40,887 nucleotides of DNA, taken from the NCBI GenBank assembly GCA_002070265.1, contig MWCX01000025.1, positions 1 to 40,887 on the forward strand, given 5' to 3'. This stretch comes from Bacteroidetes bacterium ADurb.Bin174. Its GTDB lineage: Bacteria > Bacteroidota > Bacteroidia > Bacteroidales > Paludibacteraceae. The translations under genes were made by a program, and so were the position numbers. Positions 23,459 to 32,594 of the stretch are shown here, one piece after another. The notes beneath the pieces were generated by a model. It had not been told where the DNA came from and searched no databases. It saw nothing but the letters and a program-made list of their open reading frames with translations. The stretch's first letter is position 1. Each line of letters opens with the position of its first letter.

Positions 23459-24940
23459 ATGTATTTGTTAGGTTACGACATTGGAAGTTCATCGGTGAAA
23501 GCAAGTTTAGTGCATGTTGATTCCGGAAAAATTGTGGCTTCGGATTTCTTCCCGAAAGAAGAAATGAAAATCACAGCACTAAAACCCGGTTGGGCAGAAC
23601 AAAATCCTGAAGATTGGTGGGAAAATTTAAAATTAGCACACCGGTCGGTCATGCACCAAGCCAAAATTGACTCATCGGATATTCGGGCTATCGGCATTAC
23701 TTGGCAAATGCACGGATTGGTTTTGGTGGATAAAAACAAACAACTATTACGTCCATCCATTATTTGGTGTGATAGTCGTGCTGTACCATACGGAGAACGG
23801 GCTTTCAAAGCTATTGGAGAAGAACGAGCATTATCACATCTTTTAAATTCACCTGGAAATTTTACGGCATCAAAAATTGCCTGGGTCAAAGAAAACGAGC
23901 CGGAATTATTTGAAAAAATTGACAAACTGATGCTACCCGGGGACTATATTGCTATGAAATTATCGGATGAGATAGCTATAACCATTGAAGGATTATCCGA
24001 AGGTATTTTTTGGGATTTTCAAACAAATACATTATCCGAAGATGTGTTAACGTATTATGGCATTCCGAAAAGCTTCTTTCCTGAAATAAAACCGATTTTT
24101 GGTATTCAAGCAACCGTTTCTGCAAAAGCAGCTAAAGAACTGGGGTTGAAAGTCGGAACACCCATTTCTTACAGAGCCGGAGACCAGCCCAACAACGCAC
24201 TTTCTTTAAATGTATTCAATCCGGGTGAAATAGCTTCTACTGCAGGAACTTCCGGTGTAGTATACGGAGTGTTGGATAAACTGCACTATGACAGATTATC
24301 GCGTGTTAACACCTTCGCACACGTCAATTATACTCCGGAACAAATTCGCCTCGGTGTCCTGTTGTGCATCAACGGAACCGGTATCTTAAACTCTTGGTTG
24401 AAACGTAATTTAGCTTTGGAAGGGTTATCATATAGTGATATGAATCAATTAGCCATGCAATCACCCATAGGAGCAAAGGGAATTTCAATTATTCCTTTTG
24501 GTAATGGTGCTGAGCGTGTCCTTGAAAACAAAGAAGTGAACTGCTCCATACATGGTATTAACTTTAACATCCATGATAAAAAAGACATTTTACGTGCAGG
24601 ACAAGAAGGTATAGTTTTCTCATACGAATACGGACTGGAAATCATGCGGAAGATGGGCATGAATATTCAGGTAATTCGTGCAGGATTTGCTAATATGTTT
24701 TTAAGTCCGATTTTCACACAAACTTTAGCCTCTGTAAGCGGTGCTGTCATTGAATTATTTGATACTGACGGAGCGACCGGAGCAGCTCGTGCAGCAGGAA
24801 TGGGAATAGGAATTTATCAATCAAATGATGAAGCCTTTGCTTCGTTAGAGAAAATAGCTGTTGTGGAACCGGACACACGAAACAAATCAGCATATCGAAA
24901 TGCTTACACCAATTGGCGAAAATTAATAGACGAAAATTAA
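23459..24940 (+). CDS. xylB: Xylulokinase (FGGY family)
   Basis: A 493-residue cytoplasmic kinase that phosphorylates D-xylulose with ATP to xylulose 5-phosphate. It has the N-terminal phosphate loop YDIGSSSVKASLV, the substrate segment ITWQMHGLVLVD, the catalytic aspartate D242 in YRAGDQPNNA, and the second-domain STAGTSGVVYG and GATGAARAAGMG motifs. The length is normal. It starts 91 bases after the regulator gene and ends 46 bases before xylA, in the same operon. Confidence 0.95.
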   Translation: MYLLGYDIGSSSVKASLVHVDSGKIVASDFFPKEEMKITALKPGWAEQNPEDWWENLKLAHRSVMHQAKIDSSDIRAIGITWQMHGLVLVDKNKQLLRPSIIWCDSRAVPYGERAFKAIGEERALSHLLNSPGNFTASKIAWVKENEPELFEKIDKLMLPGDYIAMKLSDEIAITIEGLSEGIFWDFQTNTLSEDVLTYYGIPKSFFPEIKPIFGIQATVSAKAAKELGLKVGTPISYRAGDQPNNALSLNVFNPGEIASTAGTSGVVYGVLDKLHYDRLSRVNTFAHVNYTPEQIRLGVLLCINGTGILNSWLKRNLALEGLSYSDMNQLAMQSPIGAKGISIIPFGNGAERVLENKEVNCSIHGINFNIHDKKDILRAGQEGIVFSYEYGLEIMRKMGMNIQVIRAGFANMFLSPIFTQTLASVSGAVIELFDTDGATGAARAAGMGIGIYQSNDEAFASLEKIAVVEPDTRNKSAYRNAYTNWRKLIDEN

Positions 24941-24986
24941 CATAATACACTAAAGCAATTAATAACAAATTATAATAAAAAGAGAT

Positions 24987-26306
24987 ATGGCAACAAAAGA
25001 ATTTTTTCCCTCTATAGGAAAAATCAAGTTTGAAGGAAAAACGAGTAAAAATCCACTTGCGTTTCGATACTATGATGCTGAAAAGCTTGTTTATGGTCGT
25101 AAAATGAAGGATTGGTTTAAATTCTCCATGGCTTATTGGCATACGCTGTGTCAGGAAGGCGGTGATCCCTTTGGTTCAGGAACTAAAAAACTTCCATGGA
25201 ACGAGGGAAGTTCAGCCCTTGAAATAGCTAAAAACAGGATGGATGCCGGTTTTGAATTTATGCAAAAAATAGGTATAGAATATTTCTGTTTTCACGATGT
25301 TGATTTGATAGACGAAGGTAATTCCATAGCTGAGTACGAAGCTAATCTGAAAGCTATTGTTGCCTATGCAAAACAAAAAATGGCAGAGACAGGCATCAAA
25401 TTATTATGGGGAACTGCTAATGTATTTAGCCATGAACGATATATGAATGGAGCAGCTACCAATCCAAATTTTGACAGCGTTGCTTATGCAGCGACACAAA
25501 TTAAAAATGCATTGGATGCCACCATTGAATTAGGAGGAAAAAATTATCTGTTTTGGGGTGGACGCGAAGGTTATATGAGTTTATTGAATACCGACATGAA
25601 GCGCGAAAAAGAACATTTGGCCATGATATTGACCATGGCTCGTGACTACGCGCGTTCAAAAGGCTTTAAGGGTAATTTCTTTATTGAGCCTAAGCCCATG
25701 GAACCTACTAAACATCAATATGATGTAGATGCAGAAACAGCAATCGGTTTTTTACGTGCTCACAATTTAGAAAAGGATTTCAAATTGAATATTGAAGTCA
25801 ACCACGCAACTTTAGCCGGTCATACTTTTGAACATGAATTGCAATGTGCGGCAGATGCCGGCATGTTAGGTTCTATTGACGCCAACCGTGGCGACTATCA
25901 AAACGGATGGGATACAGACCAGTTCCCTTTGGACATTAATGAGTTAACGCAAGCTATGCTGATAATACTACAAGCCGGTGGCTTACAAGGCGGCGGCACT
26001 AATTTCGATGCTAAAACTCGCCGTAACTCCACAGATTTAGAAGATATTTTCATTGCCCATATTGCAGGAATGGATGCTTTCGCTCGCGCTTTAGAGTCCG
26101 CAGCAAGTATTTTAGAAGACTCCCCATACGTGCAAATGGTAAAAGATCGCTATGCTTCTTTTGACAGCGGTAAGGGAAAAGAATTTGAAAAAGGAAAGCT
26201 CTCTTTAGAAGATTTACGTACATATGCGATTTCCTTGGGCAAAGAGCCGGAGAAAATCAGCGGAAAACAAGAATTGTACGAAGCAATTATCAATATGTAT
26301 ATCTAA
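24987..26306 (+). CDS. xylA: Xylose isomerase
   Basis: A 439-residue class II xylose isomerase of the Bacteroides type, converting D-xylose to D-xylulose. Active-site and metal residues are all visible: H103 and D106 (FCFHDVDL), E234 and K236 ([15 protein letters not shown]), E270 and H273 ([15 protein letters not shown]), D298 (GSIDANRGD), D309 and D311 (WDTDQFP). A purine-rich AAAAAGAGAT precedes the ATG. It lies between xylB and xylE; a hairpin at 26319-26346 follows. Confidence 0.98.
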   Translation: MATKEFFPSIGKIKFEGKTSKNPLAFRYYDAEKLVYGRKMKDWFKFSMAYWHTLCQEGGDPFGSGTKKLPWNEGSSALEIAKNRMDAGFEFMQKIGIEYFCFHDVDLIDEGNSIAEYEANLKAIVAYAKQKMAETGIKLLWGTANVFSHERYMNGAATNPNFDSVAYAATQIKNALDATIELGGKNYLFWGGREGYMSLLNTDMKREKEHLAMILTMARDYARSKGFKGNFFIEPKPMEPTKHQYDVDAETAIGFLRAHNLEKDFKLNIEVNHATLAGHTFEHELQCAADAGMLGSIDANRGDYQNGWDTDQFPLDINELTQAMLIILQAGGLQGGGTNFDAKTRRNSTDLEDIFIAHIAGMDAFARALESAASILEDSPYVQMVKDRYASFDSGKGKEFEKGKLSLEDLRTYAISLGKEPEKISGKQELYEAIINMYI

Positions 26307-26318
26307 GTTTACAGTTTT

Positions 26319-26346
26319 TTTGAAACAAACATGACGGTGTTTCAAA
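26319..26346 (+). other. Hairpin between xylA and xylE
   Basis: Perfect 9-bp arms TTTGAAACA and TGTTTCAAA enclose a 10-nt loop in the 59-base gap. No T-run follows, so it is more likely an mRNA structure than a terminator. Confidence 0.45.
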
Positions 26347-26365
26347 GTAAATTATTATAAATCGT

Positions 26366-27757
26366 ATGAAAAAATACAATCTAAGTTATATTCTTGGAAT
26401 AACCTTAGTTGCAACCTTAGGCGGTTTGTTGTTTGGTTATGACACAGCAGTTATTTCCGGTGCTGAAAAGTCAATTCAAAAATACTTGATTGATTCTTTG
26501 AATTTAAGTGCTTTTGCACATGGTGCAACCGTTTCAAGTGCCTTGATCGGATGTATAATCGGGGGGGCTATTTCAGGTTTTTTGGCAAATCATTTTGGAA
26601 GAAAAAATACTTTGCTGTTTGCCGGTTTTTTATTTTTTACGTCCGCCTTAGGTTCAGGTTATCCCGAATTTCTGTTTTTTGAAAAAGGAGAGCCTTCTAT
26701 CGGATTGCTTTTAATGTTTAATTTTTACCGCGTATGGGGTGGCATAGGCGTAGGCTTAGCTTCTGCAGTTTCTCCGACTTACATCAGTGAAGTTTCACCG
26801 GCTGAAATTCGTGGACGCTTAGTCGCATTAAATCAATTTGCCATCATTTTTGGGATGTTGGTTGTATATTTTGTAAACTGGGGTATTGCTAACGGTCAGC
26901 CATTAGCATGGATTGACAGCATAGGCTGGCGATATATGTTTTTATCAGAAGCCGTACCGGCAGGCTTATTTTTTTTATTACTGTTTTTAGTTCCGGAAAC
27001 ACCACGTTACCTTGCATTGTCGAACCAGAATGACAAAGCCATACATGTCTTAAGTAAAATCAACAATTCGAAAGAGAAAGCACAAACAATCTTAGCTGAG
27101 ATAGAACAATCTATCCGAGAAGTAAGTAAAGGAAAATTATTTTCTTATGGCAAAAAAGTAATTATTATCGGAATTTTGTTATCTGTGTTCCAGCAATTTG
27201 TAGGTATCAATGTTGCCCTTTATTACGCTCCGAGAATTTTTGAAAGTATGGGTGCTGCCAAGGATGCATCAATGTTTCAAACCATCGTAATGGGCTTAGT
27301 CAATGTAATATTTACGGTTGTGGCTATTCTTACCGTGGACAAATGGGGACGAAAACCCTTGTTGATCACAGGCTCTATCGGTATGGCTATTGGCATGTTT
27401 GCAGTTGCCGGCTTGGCTTATTTTGATATTATCGGCATCAGTACACTTGTGTTTATCATTATTTATACCGCCTCTTTCATGATGTCATGGGGACCAATTT
27501 GCTGGGTATTGATTTCAGAAATATTTCCTAATAAAATCAGGGGGCAAGCTGTTGCAATTGCTGTTGCTGCTCAATGGGCTGCCAATTATCTCATTTCTTC
27601 AACTTATCCTCCCATGATTGAGTTCAGTGGAGCTTTGACCTATGCATTTTATGGTGCTATGGCAGTGCTTTCCGCAATCTTTGTATGGAAAATGATACCG
27701 GAAACCAAAGGAAAAACTTTAGAAGAAATGGAAGAGTTGTGGAAAAAACAGGTATAA
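26366..27757 (+). CDS. xylE: D-xylose:H+ symporter (MFS sugar porter)
   Basis: A 463-residue inner-membrane protein with 12 predicted helices. Sugar-porter signatures include LFGYDTAVISGAEKSI (helix 1), GRKNTLLFAG (loop 2-3), VPETPRYL (end of helix 6), QQFVGINVALYYAPRIF (helix 7), WGRKPLL (loop 8-9) and PETKGKTLEEME (after helix 12). These match the XylE/GLUT family. Its place after xylA makes D-xylose the expected substrate, taken up with protons. It is the last gene of the operon. Confidence 0.92.
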   Translation: MKKYNLSYILGITLVATLGGLLFGYDTAVISGAEKSIQKYLIDSLNLSAFAHGATVSSALIGCIIGGAISGFLANHFGRKNTLLFAGFLFFTSALGSGYPEFLFFEKGEPSIGLLLMFNFYRVWGGIGVGLASAVSPTYISEVSPAEIRGRLVALNQFAIIFGMLVVYFVNWGIANGQPLAWIDSIGWRYMFLSEAVPAGLFFLLLFLVPETPRYLALSNQNDKAIHVLSKINNSKEKAQTILAEIEQSIREVSKGKLFSYGKKVIIIGILLSVFQQFVGINVALYYAPRIFESMGAAKDASMFQTIVMGLVNVIFTVVAILTVDKWGRKPLLITGSIGMAIGMFAVAGLAYFDIIGISTLVFIIIYTASFMMSWGPICWVLISEIFPNKIRGQAVAIAVAAQWAANYLISSTYPPMIEFSGALTYAFYGAMAVLSAIFVWKMIPETKGKTLEEMEELWKKQV

Positions 27758-27762
27758 AGCGC

Positions 27763-27788
27763 ATTTTGCAATCTCCACATTGCAAAAT
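27763..27788 (+). terminator. Hairpin after xylE, possible terminator
   Basis: A perfect 10-bp stem (ATTTTGCAAT with ATTGCAAAAT) and a 6-nt loop lie 6 bases after the xylE stop. The sequence that follows is A-rich rather than T-rich, so termination strength is uncertain. Its right arm overlaps the predicted -33 box of the next gene. Confidence 0.5.
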
Positions 27789-27810
27789 ATAAAAAATATG
27801 CGTACTTTTG
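27779..27810 (+). promoter_or_regulatory. Predicted nifJ promoter
   Basis: ATTG (27779-27782), a 20-nt spacer and TACTTTTG (27803-27810) fit the Bacteroidetes pattern, with a perfect -7 box. Transcription would start near 27816, giving a leader of about 145 nt. Confidence 0.6.
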
Positions 27811-27849
27811 CCACAAATCCATTCGATGGAATCGTTTTATAAAACCCAT

Positions 27850-27890
27850 AAACACCTGACTACCAGCACAAAAGCTACAGTCAGGTGTTT
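27850..27890 (+). other. Hairpin in the nifJ leader
   Basis: A perfect 12-bp stem (27850-27861 with 27879-27890; AAACACCTGACT) closes a 17-nt loop, about 35 nt after the predicted transcription start and 71 nt before the ATG. No T-run follows. It could stabilise the mRNA or bind a regulator. Confidence 0.5.
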
Positions 27891-27961
27891 GCGGATGAAT
27901 GAAATTGATTGGAAATCAATCCTTTGGATTATTTTCAGGATTATTTAATTTACATAAAACA

Positions 27962-30900
27962 ATGACTAAACAAAAGAAATTCTTAACATGCGATGGTAAT
28001 GAAGCGGCTGCGCATATAGCGTATATGTTCAGTGAAGTAGCTGCTATCTACCCCATTACACCATCGTCCACTATGGCTGAATATGTGGATGAGTGGGCAG
28101 CGTCCGGTAGAAAGAATATGTTCAATGAAACTGTTCAAGTAGAAGAGATGCAATCGGAAGGTGGTGCCGCTGCTGCTATGCACGGTGCACTTCAAGCCGG
28201 TACACTGGCTACTACATTTACGGCATCACAAGGTTTATTGCTGATGATCCCTAATATGTACAAAGTTGCCGGAGAGTTGCTTCCCGGTGTTTATCACGTT
28301 TCTGCACGTGCCATTGCTGCACAGGCACTTTCTATTTTTGGCGACCAACAAGACGTAATGGCAGTTCGTCAGACCGGATGTGCACTTTTTGCAACAGGTT
28401 CGGTACAAGAAATTATGGACATAGCAGCCGTAGCACATTTGGCAGCCATCAAATCTCGTGTACCTTTTGTACATTTCTTTGACGGATTCCGCACATCACA
28501 CGAAATTCAAAAAGTTGAAGAAATTGATGCAAAAGCAGTTCAGGCTTTGGTTGACCAAGATGCCTTGAAAGCATTCCGTCAACGTGCATTGAATCCTGAA
28601 CATCCGGTAGCACGCGGTACTGCTCAAAACCCGGATATCTACTTCCAGACTCGCGAAGCAGCCAATCCATTCTATGATGCCGTTCCGGGTATTGTAGAAG
28701 ATTATTTGAACAAATTGGCTGAAATTACCGGACGTAAATATGGTCTGTTTGACTATTACGGTGATCCGGAAGCTGACCGCGTAGTTATTGCCATGGGTTC
28801 TGCTACGGAAGCTATCCGCGAAGGTGTGGATTATCTACGTGAAAAAGGCGAAAAAGTGGGATTGGTATCCGTTCACTTGTATCGTCCTTTCTCTGCAAAA
28901 CATTTTCTTTCCGTATTACCAAAGACAGCAAAACGTATCTGTGTGCTTGACCGCACAAAAGAGCCGGGTGCTAATGGTGAACCACTTTACCTGGATGTAA
29001 AAGATGCTCTTTACGGAACTGAAAATCAACCGCTTGTAATAGGTGGTCGTTATGGACTTTCATCCAAAGACTTTACGCCTGCACAAGTATTGGCTGTTTA
29101 CAAAAACTTAGAATTGCCTACACCGAAAAACCGTTTCACAGTGGGTATCGTAGATGATGTTACCTTTACTTCATTGCCATTGGAAGAAGAAATTTCTTTG
29201 GGTGGCAAAGGTATTTACGAAGCTAAATTCTACGGATTAGGAGCTGACGGTACTGTCGGGGCAAACAAAAACTCCATCAAAATCATCGGTGACAACTCTG
29301 ATAAATATTCACAAGCATATTTCGAATACGACAGCAAAAAATCAGGTGGTTTCACTTGTTCGCACTTACGATTTGGTGACACACCTATACGTTCTACCTA
29401 CTTTGTAACTACGCCTAACTTTGTGGCTTGCCACGTACAAGCTTACTTGCGTCTGTATGATGTAACCAAGGGCTTGAAAAAGAACGGAACTTTCTTGCTG
29501 AATACAGTTTGGAATGCGGATGAAGTAAAAGAAAACCTTCCGGTGCATATCAAGCGTTATTTTGCTAAAAATAATATTCGTCTGTTTATCATTAATGCAA
29601 CTCATATTGCCGAAGAAATCGGCTTGGGTAACCGCACCAACACAATTTTACAATCTGCATTCTTCAAAATTACCAATGTCATCCCTTACGATTTAGCTGT
29701 TTCGGAAATGAAAAAAGCCATTGTAAAATCTTATGGGAGAAAAGGGGAAGATATTGTTAATAAAAACTATGCAGCAGTTGACCGTGGCGGTGGTGAATAT
29801 GTAGAAGTTATAATTCCCGCAGAATGGGCAAATCTTGCTGACGAACCGGTTGTAGAAGAAAAAGTTCCTGCATTTATCCGTGACGTTGTTCGTCCGATTA
29901 ACGCACAAAACGGCAACAGCCTTCCGGTGTCAAGATTTGTTGGACGCGAAGACGGAACTTGGGATCAGGGTACTGCAAAATATGAAAAACGTGGTGTGGC
30001 TGCTAACGTTCCAGAATGGATTGTGGATAACTGTATCCAATGTAACCAATGTGCTTACGTTTGTCCGCACGCTGCTATTCGTCCGTTTGTTCTTGATGAG
30101 AAAGAAATGGCTAATGCACCATTTGGTGAAGAAGGAACATTGAAAACCAACGGTAAAGGATTTGAAGGTACCCGTTTCCGCATACAGGTTAACGTACTTG
30201 ACTGTTTGGATTGCGGTAACTGCGTGGATGTATGTCCGGGCAATAAAAACGGTAAAGCCTTGAAGATGATGGAAATTGGAACTCAATATCCTAACCAGGA
30301 AAATTGGGATTACTGTATAGAAAATGTTTCTTCCAAGCAACATCTTGTAAACGTAAAAGGTAATGTAAAAAATACCCAATTTGCAACTCCATTGTTTGAG
30401 TTCTCCGGTGCTTGTTCCGGTTGTGGTGAAACACCTTACGTAAAATTAGTTACACAACTATTTGGTAACCGCCAAATGGTAGCTAACGCAACAGGTTGTA
30501 GTTCAATTTATTCTGCATCAGCGCCTTCTACTCCATATACTAAAGGTGAAGACGGACGCGGACCGGCCTGGGCAAACTCGCTGTTTGAAGACAATGCCGA
30601 GTATGGAATGGGAATGGTCATGGCGGAAGAAATAATGCAAGCACGTATTGTTCGCCTGATGAACGAAGCCATTGCTAATAATTGTTGTTCTGATGAGTTG
30701 AAAGACTTATTCAAAGAATGGATTGACAATCGCTTTGACGGAGATCTTACATTGGAATTACATGCAAAAATCACCCCGCTACTTAAAGCGTGTGAATGTG
30801 ATTATTGCAAGCAAATAGCCGAATTAAGCCGCTTCCTGGTAAAACGTTCACAATGGATTATCGGTGGGGACGGCTGGGCTTACGACATCGGTTTCGGTGG

Positions 30901-31522
30901 TTTAGATCACGTAATTGCTTCCGGTAAAAACTTAAACATCCTTGTTCTTGACACTGAGGTTTATTCCAATACAGGAGGTCAGGCATCCAAATCTACGCCG
31001 ATAGGTGCTGTAGCTAAATTTGCGGCAGCCGGAAAACGTATCCGCAAAAAAGACCTGGGTATGATAGCTGCTACTTACGGCTACGTGTATGTGGCACAAA
31101 TCGCCATGGGTGCAAGCCAAGTACAAACGCTAAGAGCTCTTCGTGAAGCAGAATCTTATAACGGTCCGTCTATCATTATTGCTTATTCGCCTTGTATCAG
31201 CCACGGACTACGTGCCGGAATGGGTAAAGCACAAGATGAGCAAAAACGTGCTGTTGAGTGTGGTTATTGGCACCTGTATCGCTATGACCCACGCCTGGAA
31301 GCCGAAGGCAAAAACCCCATGCAGTTGGACAGCAAAGAACCGGATTGGAGCAAATTTCAAGACTTCTTAAAAGGTGAAGTACGCTACACATCGTTGATGA
31401 AGCAATTCCCGGAAGAAGCGAAAGAACTCTTTAAGGCTGCAGAAGAAGACGCTAAATGGCGTTATAATGGTTATAAACGCATGAGTGAGCAAGATTTCGC
31501 AGAAGAAAAAACCGAAGCATAA
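27962..31522 (+). CDS. nifJ: Pyruvate:ferredoxin (flavodoxin) oxidoreductase
   Basis: A 1186-residue single-chain enzyme that oxidises pyruvate with CoA to acetyl-CoA, CO2 and reduced ferredoxin in the cytoplasm. The ATG at 27962 is chosen over one 21 codons earlier because the family begins KFLTCDGNEAAAHIAYM. Visible parts are the N-terminal pyruvate-binding domain (YPITPSSTMAEYVDEWA), two [4Fe-4S] motifs at about 691-701 (CIQCNQCAYVCP) and 748-758 (CLDCGNCVDVCP), the proximal cluster cysteines at about 818, 821, 846 and 1078, and the thiamine diphosphate site near 968 (GGDGWAYDIGFGG, YSNTGGQASKSTP). The length is normal. It has its own promoter and terminator, so it is monocistronic. Confidence 0.98.
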   Translation: MTKQKKFLTCDGNEAAAHIAYMFSEVAAIYPITPSSTMAEYVDEWAASGRKNMFNETVQVEEMQSEGGAAAAMHGALQAGTLATTFTASQGLLLMIPNMYKVAGELLPGVYHVSARAIAAQALSIFGDQQDVMAVRQTGCALFATGSVQEIMDIAAVAHLAAIKSRVPFVHFFDGFRTSHEIQKVEEIDAKAVQALVDQDALKAFRQRALNPEHPVARGTAQNPDIYFQTREAANPFYDAVPGIVEDYLNKLAEITGRKYGLFDYYGDPEADRVVIAMGSATEAIREGVDYLREKGEKVGLVSVHLYRPFSAKHFLSVLPKTAKRICVLDRTKEPGANGEPLYLDVKDALYGTENQPLVIGGRYGLSSKDFTPAQVLAVYKNLELPTPKNRFTVGIVDDVTFTSLPLEEEISLGGKGIYEAKFYGLGADGTVGANKNSIKIIGDNSDKYSQAYFEYDSKKSGGFTCSHLRFGDTPIRSTYFVTTPNFVACHVQAYLRLYDVTKGLKKNGTFLLNTVWNADEVKENLPVHIKRYFAKNNIRLFIINATHIAEEIGLGNRTNTILQSAFFKITNVIPYDLAVSEMKKAIVKSYGRKGEDIVNKNYAAVDRGGGEYVEVIIPAEWANLADEPVVEEKVPAFIRDVVRPINAQNGNSLPVSRFVGREDGTWDQGTAKYEKRGVAANVPEWIVDNCIQCNQCAYVCPHAAIRPFVLDEKEMANAPFGEEGTLKTNGKGFEGTRFRIQVNVLDCLDCGNCVDVCPGNKNGKALKMMEIGTQYPNQENWDYCIENVSSKQHLVNVKGNVKNTQFATPLFEFSGACSGCGETPYVKLVTQLFGNRQMVANATGCSSIYSASAPSTPYTKGEDGRGPAWANSLFEDNAEYGMGMVMAEEIMQARIVRLMNEAIANNCCSDELKDLFKEWIDNRFDGDLTLELHAKITPLLKACECDYCKQIAELSRFLVKRSQWIIGGDGWAYDIGFGGLDHVIASGKNLNILVLDTEVYSNTGGQASKSTPIGAVAKFAAAGKRIRKKDLGMIAATYGYVYVAQIAMGASQVQTLRALREAESYNGPSIIIAYSPCISHGLRAGMGKAQDEQKRAVECGYWHLYRYDPRLEAEGKNPMQLDSKEPDWSKFQDFLKGEVRYTSLMKQFPEEAKELFKAAEEDAKWRYNGYKRMSEQDFAEEKTEA

Positions 31523-31544
31523 TATAGTTTTGGTTATTTGAATG

Positions 31545-31579
31545 AAAAAAGGGAGGACGTTGAGGGTCTTCCCTTTTTT
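31545..31579 (+). terminator. Terminator after nifJ
   Basis: A 14-bp stem with one G-U pair (31545-31558 with 31566-31579), a 7-nt loop and flanking A6/T6 tracts lies 22 bases after the nifJ stop. Confidence 0.9.
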
Positions 31580-31615
31580 GTTGAGACGATGTTTTGTTGC
31601 AATGGATTGATGGAG

Positions 31616-31656
31616 GTTAAGTAGTTAGTAGGAAGTTAAAGAAGTTAGGGAAGTTA
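31616..31656 (+). repeat. Degenerate AAGTTA repeat
   Basis: Irregular units of the form (GG)AAGTTA(AA) recur every 9-10 bases about four times. It is low-complexity intergenic sequence between the nifJ terminator and the convergent kinase gene. The rest of 31580-31736 shows nothing further. Confidence 0.55.
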
Positions 31657-31736
31657 CGAGGTACGTGTTCCGGGGTAATATATGATATTAACAAAACTTC
31701 ATGCGATGAAACTAATTGGGGTCCGGAGTCGCAGAT

Positions 31737-32582
31737 TCATAAAGTGCAGGATGTGTGATATCGAATTAATCCTGACATGGGTGATTGTTCTATTTTTTCA
31801 ATCCGGATATGGAGTGATGCTGCAACTTCACGAAGAACATCTTTAAAATAATAAGCTACAGAACCGGTAAAAAATACCGCATGTTCTTGATGATCATATT
31901 GCATAACATTTTTCTTGAAAAAATCCGTAAAAGCGTGATACACTAAATCATGAACGCCTGGTTCATGGATATTGCTTTGAATAAACGGAACAATGCTTGC
32001 CAAAAATTGATTGGCGAGGGGCTGTTTGTAAACCCTGTCCAACAACTGAGATACATCCATATCCAAATATTCCAAGAAGCTTTCACGAATACCCCTGGTG
32101 AATTGATTTTTCAGGCACGCGCCGGTAAACAGCCTGCCCAACACTGCCCCACTACCTTCATCACCTAAAATATATCCTAAGGGCGATACGTTTTTTACGA
32201 TTTCACTACCATCATAAAAGCAAGAATTTGAACCTGTGCCGAGTATGCAGACTATACCGGGTTGATTGTTGCATAGTCCAATGGCTGCACCCAACAAATC
32301 ACTACCCACCTCAATCGTACCGGCATCGAAATTATCGGCAATGGCTTCCCTGATAATCTGATTCTTTTCAGGAAACGCACAACCGGCTCCATAGAAATAA
32401 ACAGCTTCAATTTTATTTACTTTTAAAGCAGGAACAAGCTTGGAAGCCAACTCCCGGCTAATATCTTCCCTACTGCGAAAAAAAGGATTTGCTCCTGAAG
32501 TAGAAACCCTGTTAACAATATTTCCTTGGTCAATCAAGCACCAATCAACTTTTGTTGAACCTCCGTCTGCAATTAATAACAT
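31737..32582 (-). CDS. Amino-sugar kinase of the NagK/BadF-BadG ATPase family
   Basis: A 281-residue cytoplasmic kinase. The ATG at 32582 is chosen over a TTG three codons earlier. ASKHA-fold motifs are present: phosphate-1 IADGGSTKVDW at the start, phosphate-2 CILGTGSNSCFYDG near 115, YILGDEGSGAVLGR near 140 and the adenosine motif FFTGSVAYYF near 240. N-acetylglucosamine kinase is the usual family label. Its position 12 bases after an AmpG-type permease makes a peptidoglycan amino sugar (GlcNAc, MurNAc or anhydroMurNAc) the likely substrate. Which one cannot be read from the sequence. It is the last gene of its operon. Confidence 0.8.
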   Translation of the reverse strand: MLLIADGGSTKVDWCLIDQGNIVNRVSTSGANPFFRSREDISRELASKLVPALKVNKIEAVYFYGAGCAFPEKNQIIREAIADNFDAGTIEVGSDLLGAAIGLCNNQPGIVCILGTGSNSCFYDGSEIVKNVSPLGYILGDEGSGAVLGRLFTGACLKNQFTRGIRESFLEYLDMDVSQLLDRVYKQPLANQFLASIVPFIQSNIHEPGVHDLVYHAFTDFFKKNVMQYDHQEHAVFFTGSVAYYFKDVLREVAASLHIRIEKIEQSPMSGLIRYHTSCTL

Positions 32583-32594
32583 AGCTGTCAATTT

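Noticed and set aside
27899-27961. N-terminal extension of nifJ
   Set aside because: The 21 extra codons are not like the family N-terminus, and the usual start is the ATG at 27962.
29930-30379. A 149-codon open frame on the minus strand
   Set aside because: It is antisense to the ferredoxin-like part of nifJ and has no protein features.
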